Assembly (NCBI RefSeq): GCF_905475345.1
Contig: NC_066602.1
Span: 682,001 to 746,000, forward strand
Reading direction: 5' to 3'
DNA: 64,000 nucleotides
DNA from: Vespula vulgaris
Taxonomy: Eukaryota; Arthropoda; Insecta; Hymenoptera; Vespidae
The position numbers and the translations under genes are program-made. Positions 46,381 to 59,000 of this stretch are shown one piece after another. Positions within the stretch are counted from its first letter, which is position 1. The number at the start of each line of letters is the position of its first letter. The notes below the pieces were generated by a model. The model saw only the letters and a list, made by a program, of their open reading frames with translations. It searched no databases and was not told the origin of the DNA.

Positions 46381-47880
46381 TAGAAAGGCAGCATTTTCTT
46401 GAAATTTAGTTTCCTTCCAAATATAGTTTCTTAAATCCTGCTTTCTACGTAATGCCAACACATTTCGTCATGATAAATATGTATGAATGAATAATTACGT
46501 ACCAAAAAAAATTTCCACAAAAATTTCCAAAGGAAGTTATGTAAAATTAAATTTTTACAAAGTAAAGTGACTGAAAGGAATGGGGAGAATCAAAAGAAGA
46601 AAAAAGAATCAAAAAGAGAAATGTATCTAAAAAAAATATCCCCTTTACTGCAGCAAGTATCCGAAAATATTGGGAACATTTGGATAGAATTACTAGGGAT
46701 GATACCCTCCTTAATATACGAAAAATAATTAGTGGAAACAATGCTCGCTCCACCATTTAGAGAGCTTACTACCTATATGCGGTGGTTGAATAGCCGTTTA
46801 TTCTGAATTGAACCCATATTCTCGTTCAAACAAGTTTCTTGGAGTTTCTGAAGAGAGATGGTTCAGAATGATATAAAAGCTCGCAGTCAGTCACGATAAT
46901 GGAAATCATTTATATCATTTTAGAAAATATGCTCTCGGATAGATAAACGATATTTCAATTTTATATCGTTTAATGTTGACCCAAGAATTTATTTTCATAG
47001 GATTTTTTTCATTTACCATGTTTTAGAGAATCGCATAATTCTATATACATATATATGATCTATATTCGAGACGCTACATTACAGATCTTATTATATAATT
47101 TCGTGTTTAACACTAGGATATACCGTTTTATAAGATACAATAGAAAGTTGGATAGTTTTTGATTATTATTTTACACTACATTTCACACTGTGCAATTCTT
47201 CTTCGATATGTTATTGTATAATATCGAACAGAAAAGAAAATATAATTAGAGCTACCGGATTTATGGTATGTTTGTTTATACATTTTTACGATTTAATCGT
47301 ATGATCGTATATAGAGCCGACCGCAGCTGTTGCCTCTTCCATGATGTTATATCGTGCTTGCTCTCCCTATTGACTCTAATACTACCTATTGACGAGTCTA
47401 ACATGTGGGTTGATTTTCTTGGCTGATACTAGTTGAATTGCAGGCTTTAATGTCAGTTAATCAATTAGAATAGAGATACATGACTCAAGGAGAACGGGAG
47501 TACAAAGAGACAAATGGAGAATCTTCGAGAGATACATATCGACAATCGAACCGGTATCGTATGTTTTCGTGAATAATCGTATTAGTTTTCTTTTTGTAAT
47601 TATCATACTTTCCGCTTGCTTGAAGCGAAAGTCTGTTTCAGAGGGTTTGAAAGAGATTTGACGTATTTTCCTGTTAGAAATAAAATCCTGAATATAAACT
47701 CAAATATTGTGATAAATAGTTAGGAATCTTAAAAAGTATATTAAAAGATTAATTGAACGTTTTTAATATCTTCGGATGATTTTGAAGTATGTTTAACAAA
47801 AATAAAAAATCAAAGAGATCGAAATTTTTTAAGGATCACTTTTTTTCAATACCACCGTGTAAATCGTTTAATTCTAATAA
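46380..47880 (+). repeat. U module, plus strand
   Basis: Outer part with TATAAAAG at 46,872-46,879, then AT-rich U sequence matching 55,840-56,450 and 0-450, and 23,470-24,180. No frame is conserved. Confidence 0.7.
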
Positions 47881-47989
47881 CTATGAAATATGCGGACAGA
47901 GCAATTTAAAATTGCTCGAATATTCACTTTGATATATTAACATAATCATTTTTGACATTATTTTCCAAGAAATTCGACCTATATCGAAA

Positions 47990-48560
47990 TGCGACTCACC
48001 TATATCGTCACCTTCGCCTTCTTCATCCCCTGTATCACCATTTTCTTCAAAATTGATTCGCAGAACTTCCTTTTTGGTATCTTTGAGAATCGCCGTGAGA
48101 TTTTCTTTATCGTTCCCAAACACCCGAACGGCATTGAAATAAACATTATTACGGTACATATAATTTTCTAGCCAATTGCTATCCAAATTAACATTAGTTC
48201 GATATACAAAGACACGGTCAACGTTATTGTAGATCCTTATTTTCCCTTCTCGACTGCGTTGCATCCTTCTGAAGATGGAACAAGATGAAATGAAAGAAGA
48301 TTCCGGAATGAAATCTTCTTTTCTACGAAGGAATATTTCCCCATTAGAGAAAACATTCCACTTTGACCCACGATCTGTGTGTACCGTCGGACGTCTCTTC
48401 GACCAACCTTCTGAACGCAATCGATTATATCCTCTTAACGAAGCAGCTTACCTTTGGATCCTTTGAAGGGAGATATTTCCTAGCCCCCTACCACCGTTCG
48501 AGCTTTGTAAAACAATACTACATCGGAATCGAGAAGGTTCGTCGTCATGACCTTTAAAAA
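47990..48560 (-). pseudogene. A5 + acidic A6 exons (longest frame of the window)
   Basis: The minus frame 48,420-47,881 is 179 codons. Its first third (to about 48,255) crosses the position where copies at 2.0 and 58.0 kb have an intron (donor GTAAGT lost here, acceptor 'ccatcttcag' kept), so that part is read-through. The A6 exon proper reads RMQRSREGKIRIYNN, VYRTNVNLDSNWLENY, RNNVYFNAV, KENLTAIL, then acidic GDTGDEEGEGDD, followed by a consensus donor TAG|GTGAGT near 47,998. Upstream A5 is frame-shifted. An unidentified protein with an acidic C-part; probably decayed. Confidence 0.5.
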
Positions 48561-49400
48561 TGTTGTCTTCCTATTTCTCTCTCTGGTTATTATCGATCAC
48601 CTAACGAGCACGGTATAAAAGATGGTATTACGAGTAAGTTAGAGAGAAGAACGATGTTTCAAAAGGAAATGTCTTGCTATTGATACCTGCAAGATCATTT
48701 ATGGTATTCCCTACAAGCACTAGAGAAATTTTGAAAGACGTTGAGAATTTTAGATAATAAAATTTCTCCGACCTATCTGTAATTCAATGTGTGCTCTACA
48801 TGCATAAGATATATGGATATGTAGTTTTTCCCCCATTTTTTCAAATTGGGCCTACAATGTGAAGTATCCCGTCAGTGTCGATGAACTGTATCGAAAGACT
48901 GAAAATTTCAAAGGACGACTAAATACTTCTCATCCTGATCACTTCGCCGATTATACAAATTTTTATTATGGAAAAAAGAAATCGAAAAAAAAATATTGTA
49001 AGCATAAATAACATCTTTGGCCGACGTTTGACAGATGGAAATAAAAAAATTTGGGAAATAACGCTCACAAGATATTTTTGTTATGAGAAAATTTCAACGA
49101 TAAAATTAATTCCGTTTCATTTAATATTAACGCTTGATACAGCGCGATGAATTGATCGAAGCAGATGCGTTTATCACAATATGCAGTTCTGTAATGTGGA
49201 ACATTAGATATGGGAGTCAATAGGAAATGGCAACAGTCAGTCGAATTGAAAGAGATTGGCCCACAAACCTGTTTCCCCCTACTCTCATCTCTTACGGAAC
49301 ATTCGACCGCGGAATAAGAAGTTTTGATTGACTGGCGTAAAACGTATTCAAATCAATAATGCGAAAAGGAAAATATATATGACGAATGATTTTCGGTAAA
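48560..49400 (+). pseudogene. X remnant and H module
   Basis: The plus frame 48,968-49,150 (MEKRNRKKNIVSINNIFGRR...) aligns with the C-part of X at 40.6 kb and runs past its stop. The N-part is deleted. H block at 49,250-49,390. Confidence 0.5.
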
Positions 49401-49699
49401 TCTATATTCTTTGTCATTATGTAATAAAGAAAGACAGATGCTTGTTAACTTAAATAATACAAAGAAAACAGAAGGTAATATTACTAAACAAATTTACAAG
49501 CAATATTTCTTGTTTGATATTAATATATATTTTTAAATATTTTAAACGATAAAACTGGGAAAAATATTAATAGCCGATTATCAAAATTCTTTAGTTAATT
49601 TCTAGTTGCAAATTCTAAAGAACAGAAGGTATGAAACAAAGAAAAGACCAGAAACAAAAAAAGGAAAATAATTTCTCCAGTTAATGGGAGTATCATTGA

Positions 49700-51110
49700 G
49701 AAGTTTTGCTTACTTACTTCCCACCCACGACATTTCGGCTCTTTCTTTGACATAATACGTGGTATTGATTAACTGCATAGAATGTAAATCTCTTTCCACC
49801 GAGCCACGCCTCGGAAATTAGCTAGGTCATCCAAGATGGCGATTTGCGGAAGAAATTCTGCAGAAGTCATCTTCTCAATAATTTTTGAAGGAGTAATACG
49901 CAAGTAAATGATAGAATGATCGCGTATATATTTCTTACGTTTCAAAAGAAACTTACAAGCAGTTCAAACAGTACTAACAATTTCTTCATTCTCCCTAGTC
50001 TTTTGTTCGTTATCGATATAAAGTAAATTTATCAGTAGTCATTAGTATATAATTTATTATAAAATTTCATTTCTATTGTGGTAATGAAACTGATTTTCGT
50101 GATCAATGCCATCCTAATTATTATTTTGTTGCTTTTCGGAGAAGATACTTTATCTGACTTAAATGGGCCTAACCCAATTTACCTTCGATGGCTGCATATT
50201 TAAATGAACAATTGAATGTCTATCCTAAGTCGTAACTAATTTACGAAATTTAAATTATGTCAGAGATATACCAGACTAAATGAAGGCAAAAGCAATTCCA
50301 ATAGTTCAGAAGTATTGCAGAGGATCAGAATTGAACGATATCTGGATTGTAATTACGTCCAAAGAAGATATATGGATTTCAACTAAGCTTAATACGATCA
50401 TTAAACATTTGACATCCAAAATGAAACGCTCTTCCATTGGTACATCCTGTTTTTCCTCAAATCCGACGATTCGTTCTACTTGGATAGTAGAAATGTCGGA
50501 ACGTCAACGAGCGTAGGAAATGGAAACGTTTACCTCTTCAGTCTTATATTTCAATGGTAAATCAAACAGTGCTGTCTTTATCGAATGTTAAGATATTTTA
50601 GAGATAATATATAATTTTTTTATTTTAAAGTATAATATGGAATATAAAATCTGTATCATAAGTATATTGTAGAATAATTTATTGAATTTTTACAGAGATT
50701 TTATCATGGCGACTAGAATATTTCTATAGTGGAACATTATTCGAGCATATTGAAGCAGAAGAGTGTTTCAAGAGGCAGTTGAAAATTCTAACAAAGGAAG
50801 GAACATCGTTAGCTATTGTTCATGTATGCATTATGTGATTGTGAATACCTAGGAAGAGGAAAAAGAAGAAAATACATACGTGCTTGACGACGAAGTTTCG
50901 AAAGACCAATATGGCGCTGTTTTATAAAACTTGGAACCCTCGTACGGGGAAATGGGAGGGACCTTCCTTCTTCAAAGCATCTAACCGTGAGCTGCTTCAG
51001 TTGGAGGGTATAAGCGATTGTGCTCAAAAAGATTTGTCGATGAGCCGTCCGACGTTCCACGCGGGGCAAGGATCACAGGGGAATTAAAATGAAACTGAGG
51101 GACGTTTATC
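49700..51110 (+). pseudogene. A unit copy E, exon 3-4 deleted
   Basis: 5' block 49,790-49,930; exon 1 from 50,084 (MKLIFVINAILII...); exon 2 frame 50,280-50,516 (78 codons, VQKYCRGSELNDIWIV..., ends ERQRA) is open, unlike in most copies. The first bases of exon 3 (50,695-50,730) run directly into A5, deleting exon 4. The A5 frame 50,884-51,087 (ALFYKTWNPRTGKWEG) is open. Confidence 0.6.
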
Positions 51111-51239
51111 ATATAAAATAATTGAACAGACAGGGACGATCAAAAGATTCATCTTTTTTCAAAGTAATACCATTAGCAGGGGAATACTTTTAAATTAAAC
51201 GTGAAATAGAAAGTCCACGTCACGTCATTGTTGTTCCAT

Positions 51240-51700
51240 CGATTTAAATTAAATAACCATTCGATATAATTAAAAAGGTAGAAGTATTGAATTCTATATT
51301 TCAAACTGTTTGCCGAAATATTCACGACATATACATAAAAAATATTCGTAATACTTAATTAGAGTTTTTCTTAAATATTGATATTTGGATGAAATAATTT
51401 GGTGCGTAACGCTAATTACCCATTTAGTATATTACGAAAGGAATTTCGTGATAGTGGATGTCCGTAATACGTTCTCCCATATTTATCCTCAAGTACCTTC
51501 GTTTAAACCTTTCTCCATTATCTCTCTCCATGTACGTGTGCTCTGGTGCGCGTCTATCGGCATCAGATCGAGTGGCTTGCATTGAGTGTGCGTGTGTACG
51601 TAGAACTCCTGCCTTATTTTGATAATAAGGAAGGTATTTTTTCATTTGTTTTCTTGTCATCAAACCAAGCAAACAATAGGAGATTGGCTGTATAATTCAA
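51240..51700 (-). repeat. G module, reverse (head-to-head pair)
   Basis: Core 51,450-51,630. Pairs with 51,880-52,220; paralogous to the 5.4/6.0-kb pair. Confidence 0.8.
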
Positions 51701-51879
51701 TAACCTATTTAGATTCATTGTTTGATAACAAGCTTACATATTTTGCAGAACAATAGCCTATTTTCTAAGGAACCAATTGATTTGGAACCTTATATACGTT
51801 AGATTAGATAATTAGAAGTGTAATGGTATTATTGTTTTGCATTCTCCAATAGGGAGTAACTTTCCGGAACAATTTATCC

Positions 51880-52220
51880 GTTCATATGGAAGAATCATAT
51901 CAGCCGTGGTATATCGATCCGCAAAAGACAAATGAAATCATACAGCTAAATAGATAATTGAATTATACCGTTAATCCTATTATCGCATTGTCTGCTTGGT
52001 TTGATGAGGGAGAACTAATGAAAAAATACCATCCTTGTTTTCGAAATAAGAGAGGAGATGTACGCAAACACGCGCACTCATTTCCGTCCACTTGACTGGA
52101 ACACGTATACGCGCATGTGCACGGAGAGAGTTAGTAATAAATCGTTCAATATGAAAGTGCTAAACGATAGGTAGGAGAGAACGTATTCCTCAACGAGCAA
52201 ATCGTTAAATGCCGATCAAT
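51880..52220 (+). repeat. G module, plus, truncated into T
   Basis: Same G-to-T junction as 6,350, showing that the 47-53 kb and 0-7 kb blocks are ancient direct duplicates. Confidence 0.8.
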
Positions 52221-52259
52221 ACCCCTTAACAAGGGAATTTGTAGGCATGGAGAATCATA

Positions 52260-53190
52260 TATTTTTGCAGAAAAATCGCAATTTTGTCCATTATAATTTT
52301 CTATGATGTCTGTGATAAATGTTGAATCTATTCTTTTCCAACATTATCATCCCTCGCATTATCCGTGAGGTCTTTCCGTTTTTTTGTTAGATGTAATGAC
52401 TATCACTCCTATCGTTTTCTTCCCGATTAATATTTTTTTTTTCTAAGATGTCTGTTTTAATGTTTGTCTTGTAGCCAAAATTCTCCTTCGATATTACTTA
52501 TGGCACGAAACTTACTCGTGTTTGGAAATTTTGCCATTCTCTTAATGAAAAAGAAATGAGTAAGTAAACAGGTTGGAAGACTGAAATTGTATATTACGAA
52601 ATCACGAAACGATATATACCAAAGGAATATTACGTTTCTGATTTTTTGGCTTATTAGTGTAGGGAACTATCTGTTTCACTAGAAATTTCAATACGACACG
52701 AGTTCAGCTTCGCAAATCTCCCCTCAGTTTCATGATTGCTTGTTTACTCCATCAAATATCATTGCATCGTACGAAGCGTACTCGCGTACAATTGCAGACA
52801 AGTCCTTATCTCTCTCTTTAAGTGGTTTATAGAAGCCCTCAGACCGTTGTGAACGTACTTCTTTTTCATAAAATCGACTGACATTCTTTTCATATAACTT
52901 GGTAATTTGACCATTTCTTGATTAACTAACCGAGTGGTTCTCTCGAAGGGAAAATACGGTAAAGAGGGGAAGGTAATATTAGGAAACCATAAATGTGACG
53001 AAAGATTTTCTCCGAATTCGTTTTTTATTATTATGGAATAGCGAAAATGCTATCTTCGATAACTTGAGCAATATGCATTTGTTTACAAGAAAAGGAAATA
53101 ATATTTGGAGAAAATGTTTTCATGCAATATGGCAGTAGATATAACTTCCGACGAAAAAATTTTTTAAGAGAGATGATTTTACTATAAGAA
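52260..53190 (-). repeat. T module reverse and Y remnant
   Basis: Order as in 6,360-7,290. The TATA site is decayed near 52,670. The EYASYDAMIFDG peptide is visible on the minus strand near 52,780. Y remnant 53,080-53,170. Confidence 0.65.
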
Positions 53191-53219
53191 TTACATAGTA
53201 TATACGTAGCACGAAAATT

Positions 53220-53350
53220 TATAGTGATATCATTATGAATAATAGAATACTATATAGAATCATTAGGAATAATAGAATACTGGTAATAGAATACTATAAT
53301 ATCCATAATATCATTATGAATAATAGAATACTGATAATAGAATACTATTA
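53220..53350 (+). repeat. Minisatellite, unit around aataatagaatact
   Basis: Five irregular copies of an AT-rich unit (a(g)aataatagaatact with variable spacers). Absent from the paralogous place at 43,970. Confidence 0.85.
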
Positions 53351-53369
53351 AGCATAAGTCAGACTTACA

Positions 53370-53700
53370 AAAAAAATAACAGTGCGAATTTCCTATATTA
53401 ATATCCGATTAACTTCATAAGAATTAGTCTTCATAATTACAATAATTATTATTATAATAATTAATTATATTATAAATAATTACAGTTTTATGTGATTATT
53501 TCAATTAAAAAATAGACGAATTATTGTAAGATTCTCATTAGGAAATTCCATGATATATTACACAGATAATTTCGCATGAACATAGAGTATATATACATAT
53601 AATTACATAACTATAGGAGTGGGGAAATTATTTATCCCCATGCGTTCTAGTTAGATAATTAGATTTTAGGAAGCTTGGTCTTCTATCCAGCTAACATGTG
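53370..53700 (+). repeat. K module
   Basis: AT-rich K block, paralogue of 44,000-44,340, with 'ccccatgcgttctagttaga' near its end. Confidence 0.6.
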
Positions 53701-54955
53701 GCTAATTAAACTAGGTTAAGTCATTCCTTCCGGGATTTGCGACCCAGTAATACGCAAGTGTGTCTCATACGCGAAATAATCCCTAGCTATCATCTTTATC
53801 ACTAATCATTCTATTATTCCATTAATATTCATTAAATTTGACATTATATTTGTATAAGATTTATTAAAAGATTTCATTTCCATATTATAGTACTTATCGG
53901 ATAATTACTCCCATTTGGGATTCGTACCATTTAGAATATATGAGATAAATTCACTTATAAATAATAATACTTTCTTCGACTGCATATAATCTACGAAAAT
54001 ATTCAATAAATTATTATAAAATAAATAAATATGTTATAGACTTTATATTCGACATTACATTTTAGAATAAAAAATTTATCATATCTCTAAAATATCTTAT
54101 CATTAAATAAACACAGCGTTGATTGTTTTTCCATTTATAAGCAATTTTAAAAAGGAAAATGTGTTCATATAGTAATCTTATTGTTTTTCTGGCATTTGTA
54201 CTATCCATGTTGTACAATCGTATCGTCGTATGTACGTAAGAATAGATAGAATCAATGTGATTGCTTTTCACTTTGGATGTGCAATGTTATATTATCTGGT
54301 GGAGCGTTGTTGAAATTTTTTTATCTTTTTTGGAATTACAATTCAAATATAAATCAATTCGGCTCCTTTGCAATACCTCCAGGCTATCGGAACTGTTTTC
54401 GTCTTCGGTTGGTTTAGTATATCTCTGAAACAATATAAGATTCGTAGATTAGTTAAGACTTACGGAAACCATTCAATTGTTCATCTAATTGTATTGTACT
54501 CAAAAATAAATTTTGTTACATCCTTACATGTGATATAAAGTACCTTTTCCGAAAGGCAACAAATATTAATTTAGATTGTATTGATCACGAAAATCAGTTT
54601 CATTTCCATAATACAAAATTGAAATTTTATAATAAATCACGAACTTACGATTACTAACAAATCTACCTTGTATTGATAGCTTAAACAAATGACTAGTAAG
54701 AATGAAGAAATTGCTTCAAACGCCTGAATTACTTGTATAACGGATCTCTGGGACGTATGAAGTATGCACGAACGAATATTTGTTGTACCACACTCGCTCG
54801 CGTATTACTAGTTCGACAACTACCGAATGAATGACCTATAGCTTCATCGCCGTCCTCCGAACGACGGTATTTATACCCCGCACAACGCTTTGGATTCTTA
54901 ACCCAGCGAACACGATAGCGCCCTTTGCACAGGGTTATTACACTTGATGTAGGTT
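53700..54955 (-). pseudogene. Inverted A fusion, copy G
   Basis: Plus-strand 5' leader 53,700-53,895, then a switch to minus-strand exon 4 at about 53,896, exon 2 frame RYTKPTEDENSSDS (near 54,425-54,340), exon 1 at 54,609 (MEMKLIFVINTI-stop) and the TATA promoter block. Same fusion as 44,340-45,665; exon 3 start and exon 4 are incomplete. Confidence 0.65.
54840..54952 (-). promoter_or_regulatory. TATA promoter block, copy 2
   Basis: TATAAATA at 54,875-54,868 on the minus strand. Identical over about 112 bp to 45,550-45,662. Confidence 0.55.
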
Positions 54956-55840
54956 AATCAATATATAGAAAGAACCAAGATGCTCATAAGTTACGAGGAA
55001 ATGAATTTCTCTATTGATCTCTATTAATTGGGTGTATCATTATCCTTTTTCTTCTATGCTCTTCTGTCGTTTGTTTTCTCCCCTCCTTCTCTTTACAATT
55101 TGCAATTAGAAATTAATTAAAGAATTCTGAAAATTGCCAATTATGTTTCTTCCTGTTTTTGTCGTTAAAAATATTTATGAATAAGAATTAATCTGGAGCA
55201 AAGAATATTGTTTGACAATTTTTTTTGTTATATCACTTTCTGTTCTTTTTCTATTATTGAAGATAACAATCTCTTTTTTACACATCTGTGTTTTTTTATA
55301 ATGCATTAGTAAAGAGTATTGATTCATACAAAATCATTTGTCACTTTTTTTTCCTAATATCATCTTTATCTCTTCTACGTATTTTATTTGGTCACCATTT
55401 ACGTAAGTCAATCAAAATTTCCTATTACGCGATTGAACGACTCGGAAAAGCTTAATTGGATATGGATTGGGGGGAAATGAATTTCTCGATGAAGATAGAT
55501 TTATCGACAGATAGATTTATTGAAGGGTCGTCCGACGTTGCACGGGGAACGTGGATCATAGAGAATTGAAATGAACCTGAGGGTGGTATATTTTGCAAAA
55601 TGATTCCACACGTAGGGACGATAAAAAGCTCTACCGTTGTTCGGGAGCTCGAATTCTCATGCAAAGATTCATTCGAGGTAAATGATTTGCAAGTAATACG
55701 TTTTCCCATACTTAGCTTCAAATACGTTCATACTGAACGTATTATTATTATCTCTCTTCATCCATGTGTGTACATTCGCGCCTGCGTTAGCGTTTTCAAG
55801 TGGACGAGATGATTGTGCGATCCTATGAGGGAGTGTGTTA
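54955..55840 (-). repeat. T-rich spacer, H, A5 fragment, truncated G
   Basis: Spacer and H block (55,360-55,470) as at 45.7-46.2 kb, an A5 fragment at 55,500-55,600, then a reverse G core fragment at 55,680-55,840 absent from the 46-kb paralogue. Confidence 0.6.
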
Positions 55841-56033
55841 TATCGTTCAATATTGACGCAAGGATTTATTTTCATAGGATTTTTTTTCTTTTATCATGTT
55901 TTAGATAATCGCATAATTCTGTATAGATATAGATGAGCTATATTCGAGACGCTAAAGTATAGATCGTATTATACAATTTCGTATATAATAATATGTTATA
56001 ACTACATTTTATAATATACGATAGAAAGTTGTA
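55840..56033 (+). repeat. U module leading into the right 56-kb copy
   Basis: Matches 46,960-47,150 and continues without break into 56,033 (= base 1). The sequence before base 1 is not in the window, so it cannot be tested whether the 56-kb repeat extends left. Confidence 0.7.
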
Positions 56034-59000
56034 TAGTATATGATTATTATTTTCCACTATATTTCATACTGTGCACTTACTCTTGGGTATATTAGTGTAT
56101 AATATTGAACAGAAAAGAAAATATAATTAGAGTTACCTGATTTAGGACATGTTTACGCGATTTAATCGTATGATCGTATATAGAGCGAACCTTTGTGATA
56201 CATATCAGCAATCGAATTGGTATCGTTTGTTTTCGTGATTAATATTATTAGTTTTCTTTTTTTAAATATCATACCTTTCGCTTGTTTGAAGCAACAGTTC
56301 ATTTCTGAGTTTGAAGGAGATTCTGACATATTTTTCTGACAAAAATAAAATTCTGATTGTTGACTCAAATATTTAAATAAGTAATTAGAACGCTTAGAAA
56401 GTATACTAAAAGATTCACTGAACATTTTTAATATTTCCGTAAAATTCTGAAATTGTATTTAAAAGGGAAGATAATTATATGTGCGCTCATTGAAAAATTA
56501 AATCATTCCGATGATAATTCGGAAAATTCAAATATTATGTTACGAAAGATATGATAAATCACTGCTATACTCAGTTACACGTAAAAAGAAATAAACGATT
56601 GCAGAAATATAATATTTCCATAGGAACAAACTAGTTTAGAACATAATATAAGAAGTATTTGGTAAGAAGAAGTACAATTGGACCATCCATTTCAGTTGTC
56701 CAACAGGAGGTAAATTTTTAGGAAAATGAATGTCGTTCCGATGAAAGAACTGAGACAGTCGTGGCACATCGATCTGCAGAAGACTTAATTAAATGTGCAC
56801 GTAATTAAGTGATGGATTTAAAAAGATAATTGAGTTATACAGCCAGGCGTATCGTCGAATAGTCTGCATGGTTTGAAAAGGGGAAAGCAAATGAAAAAAT
56901 ACCTTTCCTATTTGCAAAATCAGATAGGAAATGTGCGCTCACAGGACCGCACACTCATTTCCCTCGGCTCGAAATGGCGCATTCAAGCGCGCACAAGAGC
57001 ACACACGGACGGACAGAAATAGTACCAAATCCTTTAATACGAAGGTACTTGACGATACGTATGGGAGATCGTTATACGCAGATGCATTTTCATTAAATTC
57101 CTATTAAAACGTACTAACAAAAGAATCCTGGCTATGTAGCAAATTAATTCGATTCTTTAAAATTACAAAATTACTCTTAAACGTAAATTAAATATTTTGA
57201 TTATATTTTAAGTACACGATGTTACGCGATTCAGAAAATTAATTCAACATTTCTTCTACTTTCAATTAGTCGACTGATTACTCAATTTAATTTAATGGAG
57301 TAACTATGACAAGGTGACGTAAACATGAAACAAATCCGTAAATCCTTTAAGCGTCCCTACAGGTTCAATCATTTTGATATTTTAATCATTCAAACCTGCC
57401 TTAATTCAAATTCGATTATTCTGAGCTCAATCTTCAATCAATGATTAAAACTTCCATTCTCATAATCGTTTCTACACTCGATATCATTTTCTGTTTTTTC
57501 CTTATTATTTCTATTATTCCCGATAGGTCACGTTGATCCATTTAACTTCTTTCATACGATACACCTTCTTAGAAATTTTAGAATTCAAATCGAAATTTTG
57601 CAAAATCAATGTTCGGCCAAGGACAAACATCGTTTTGATTAGAATTAAATTTATTATGGAATCATCGTTGTCGAGATAAAGTGTATCGTCGATTGAAACG
57701 TGAGCGAGCGTGGACTACTAATATTTACACTCACCCTCTACTACTTCATCCCCTGTATCTCCTTCTTCTTCATCTTCATCCTCTTCTTCTTCTTCAATAA
57801 TGATTCGCAGAACATCTTTTTCGGAATCACTATTAATCGCCCTAAGGTTTTCCTTATCGTTCCTAATCTCGAAATTGAAATAAATATTATTACGATATAT
57901 ATAATTTTCTAACTAATTGCCGAAATTAATATTAGTTCGATATCCAAAAATACGGTCAACGTTATTACTGATTTTTATTTACCCTTCCCGACTGCATTGA
58001 ATCCTTCTGAAGTTGCAAAAAAATAGAATCCAAAGAGAATCGGCGAGGAAACTTACTTTTCTACGAAGGAACGTTCCCGCATTAGAGCAAAAATTCAACT
58101 TTGACCCATGATCCGTATGAACCGTTGGACGTTCCTTCGAAAAACCTTTCCCAACGCAATCGATTATATCCTCTTACTGAAGCCGCTTCCCTATTGATCC
58201 TTTGAAGGGATGATTCCCTAGCCCCGTACCACCATTCGAAAGCAGCATAGTAAAACAGTACTATATCGATTTCGAGAAGATTCGTTATCAAGGCCAATAT
58301 AAATTTTTTCTTCCTATTTTTTGTTTGTTTAATTTCAAACACCTGACGAATAAGGTATAGAACAAAATATTACGGATGAGTTAGAGACAAGGTCCATGTT
58401 TCAAAAGGAAATGCTATGATGATATGATGCTCAGATGATATATAGTATTCCCTAGAAGCACTAGAAGAGTTTTGGAAGAGGTCGATAATTTTAGATAATG
58501 CAATATCACTGACCGATTACGCATAATTCAATGTGTGTTCTCCATGCATGAGATATATAGATTTGTACTTTTTTTCTCATTTTTTAAAATTCGACGTATA
58601 ATGTAAAGTATCATGTCACTGTCGAAGAATTTTAAGAAAAAATTGACAATTTCAAAGAACGATTAGATACTTCTCATGTTGATTACTTCGCCGATTATAT
58701 AATTTTTATTATGCAAAGAGAAATTGGAAAAAAATATTATTTGAATAAATAAATTTTTGGTCGACGTTTCACAAATGGAAATTCAAAATGTGGGTAATAA
58801 CGTTCACAAGATATTGTAATTATGAGAAAATTTCAGCAATAAAATTAATTCCTTTTCATTTAATATTAATCATTAATAGGGGGCGATGAATTAATTGAAA
58901 CGAAAGCGTTATTACAATATGCATTTATGCAATATGGATTATTTCATACGGTAGTTAACAGCAAAGGGCAACAGTAAGTCGGCTTAAAAGGGATTGGTGG

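Noticed and set aside
46872..46890. TATAAAAG with TCAG in U modules as a core promoter
   Set aside because: The TATA-to-TCAG distance is only 17 nt, too short for the usual core promoter; kept only as a conserved motif.
47881..48420. 179-codon minus-strand frame as an intact gene
   Set aside because: Its first third reads through a segment that is a GT-AG intron in the paralogues, and its last codons run beyond the conserved splice donor. Only the middle A6 part is credible.
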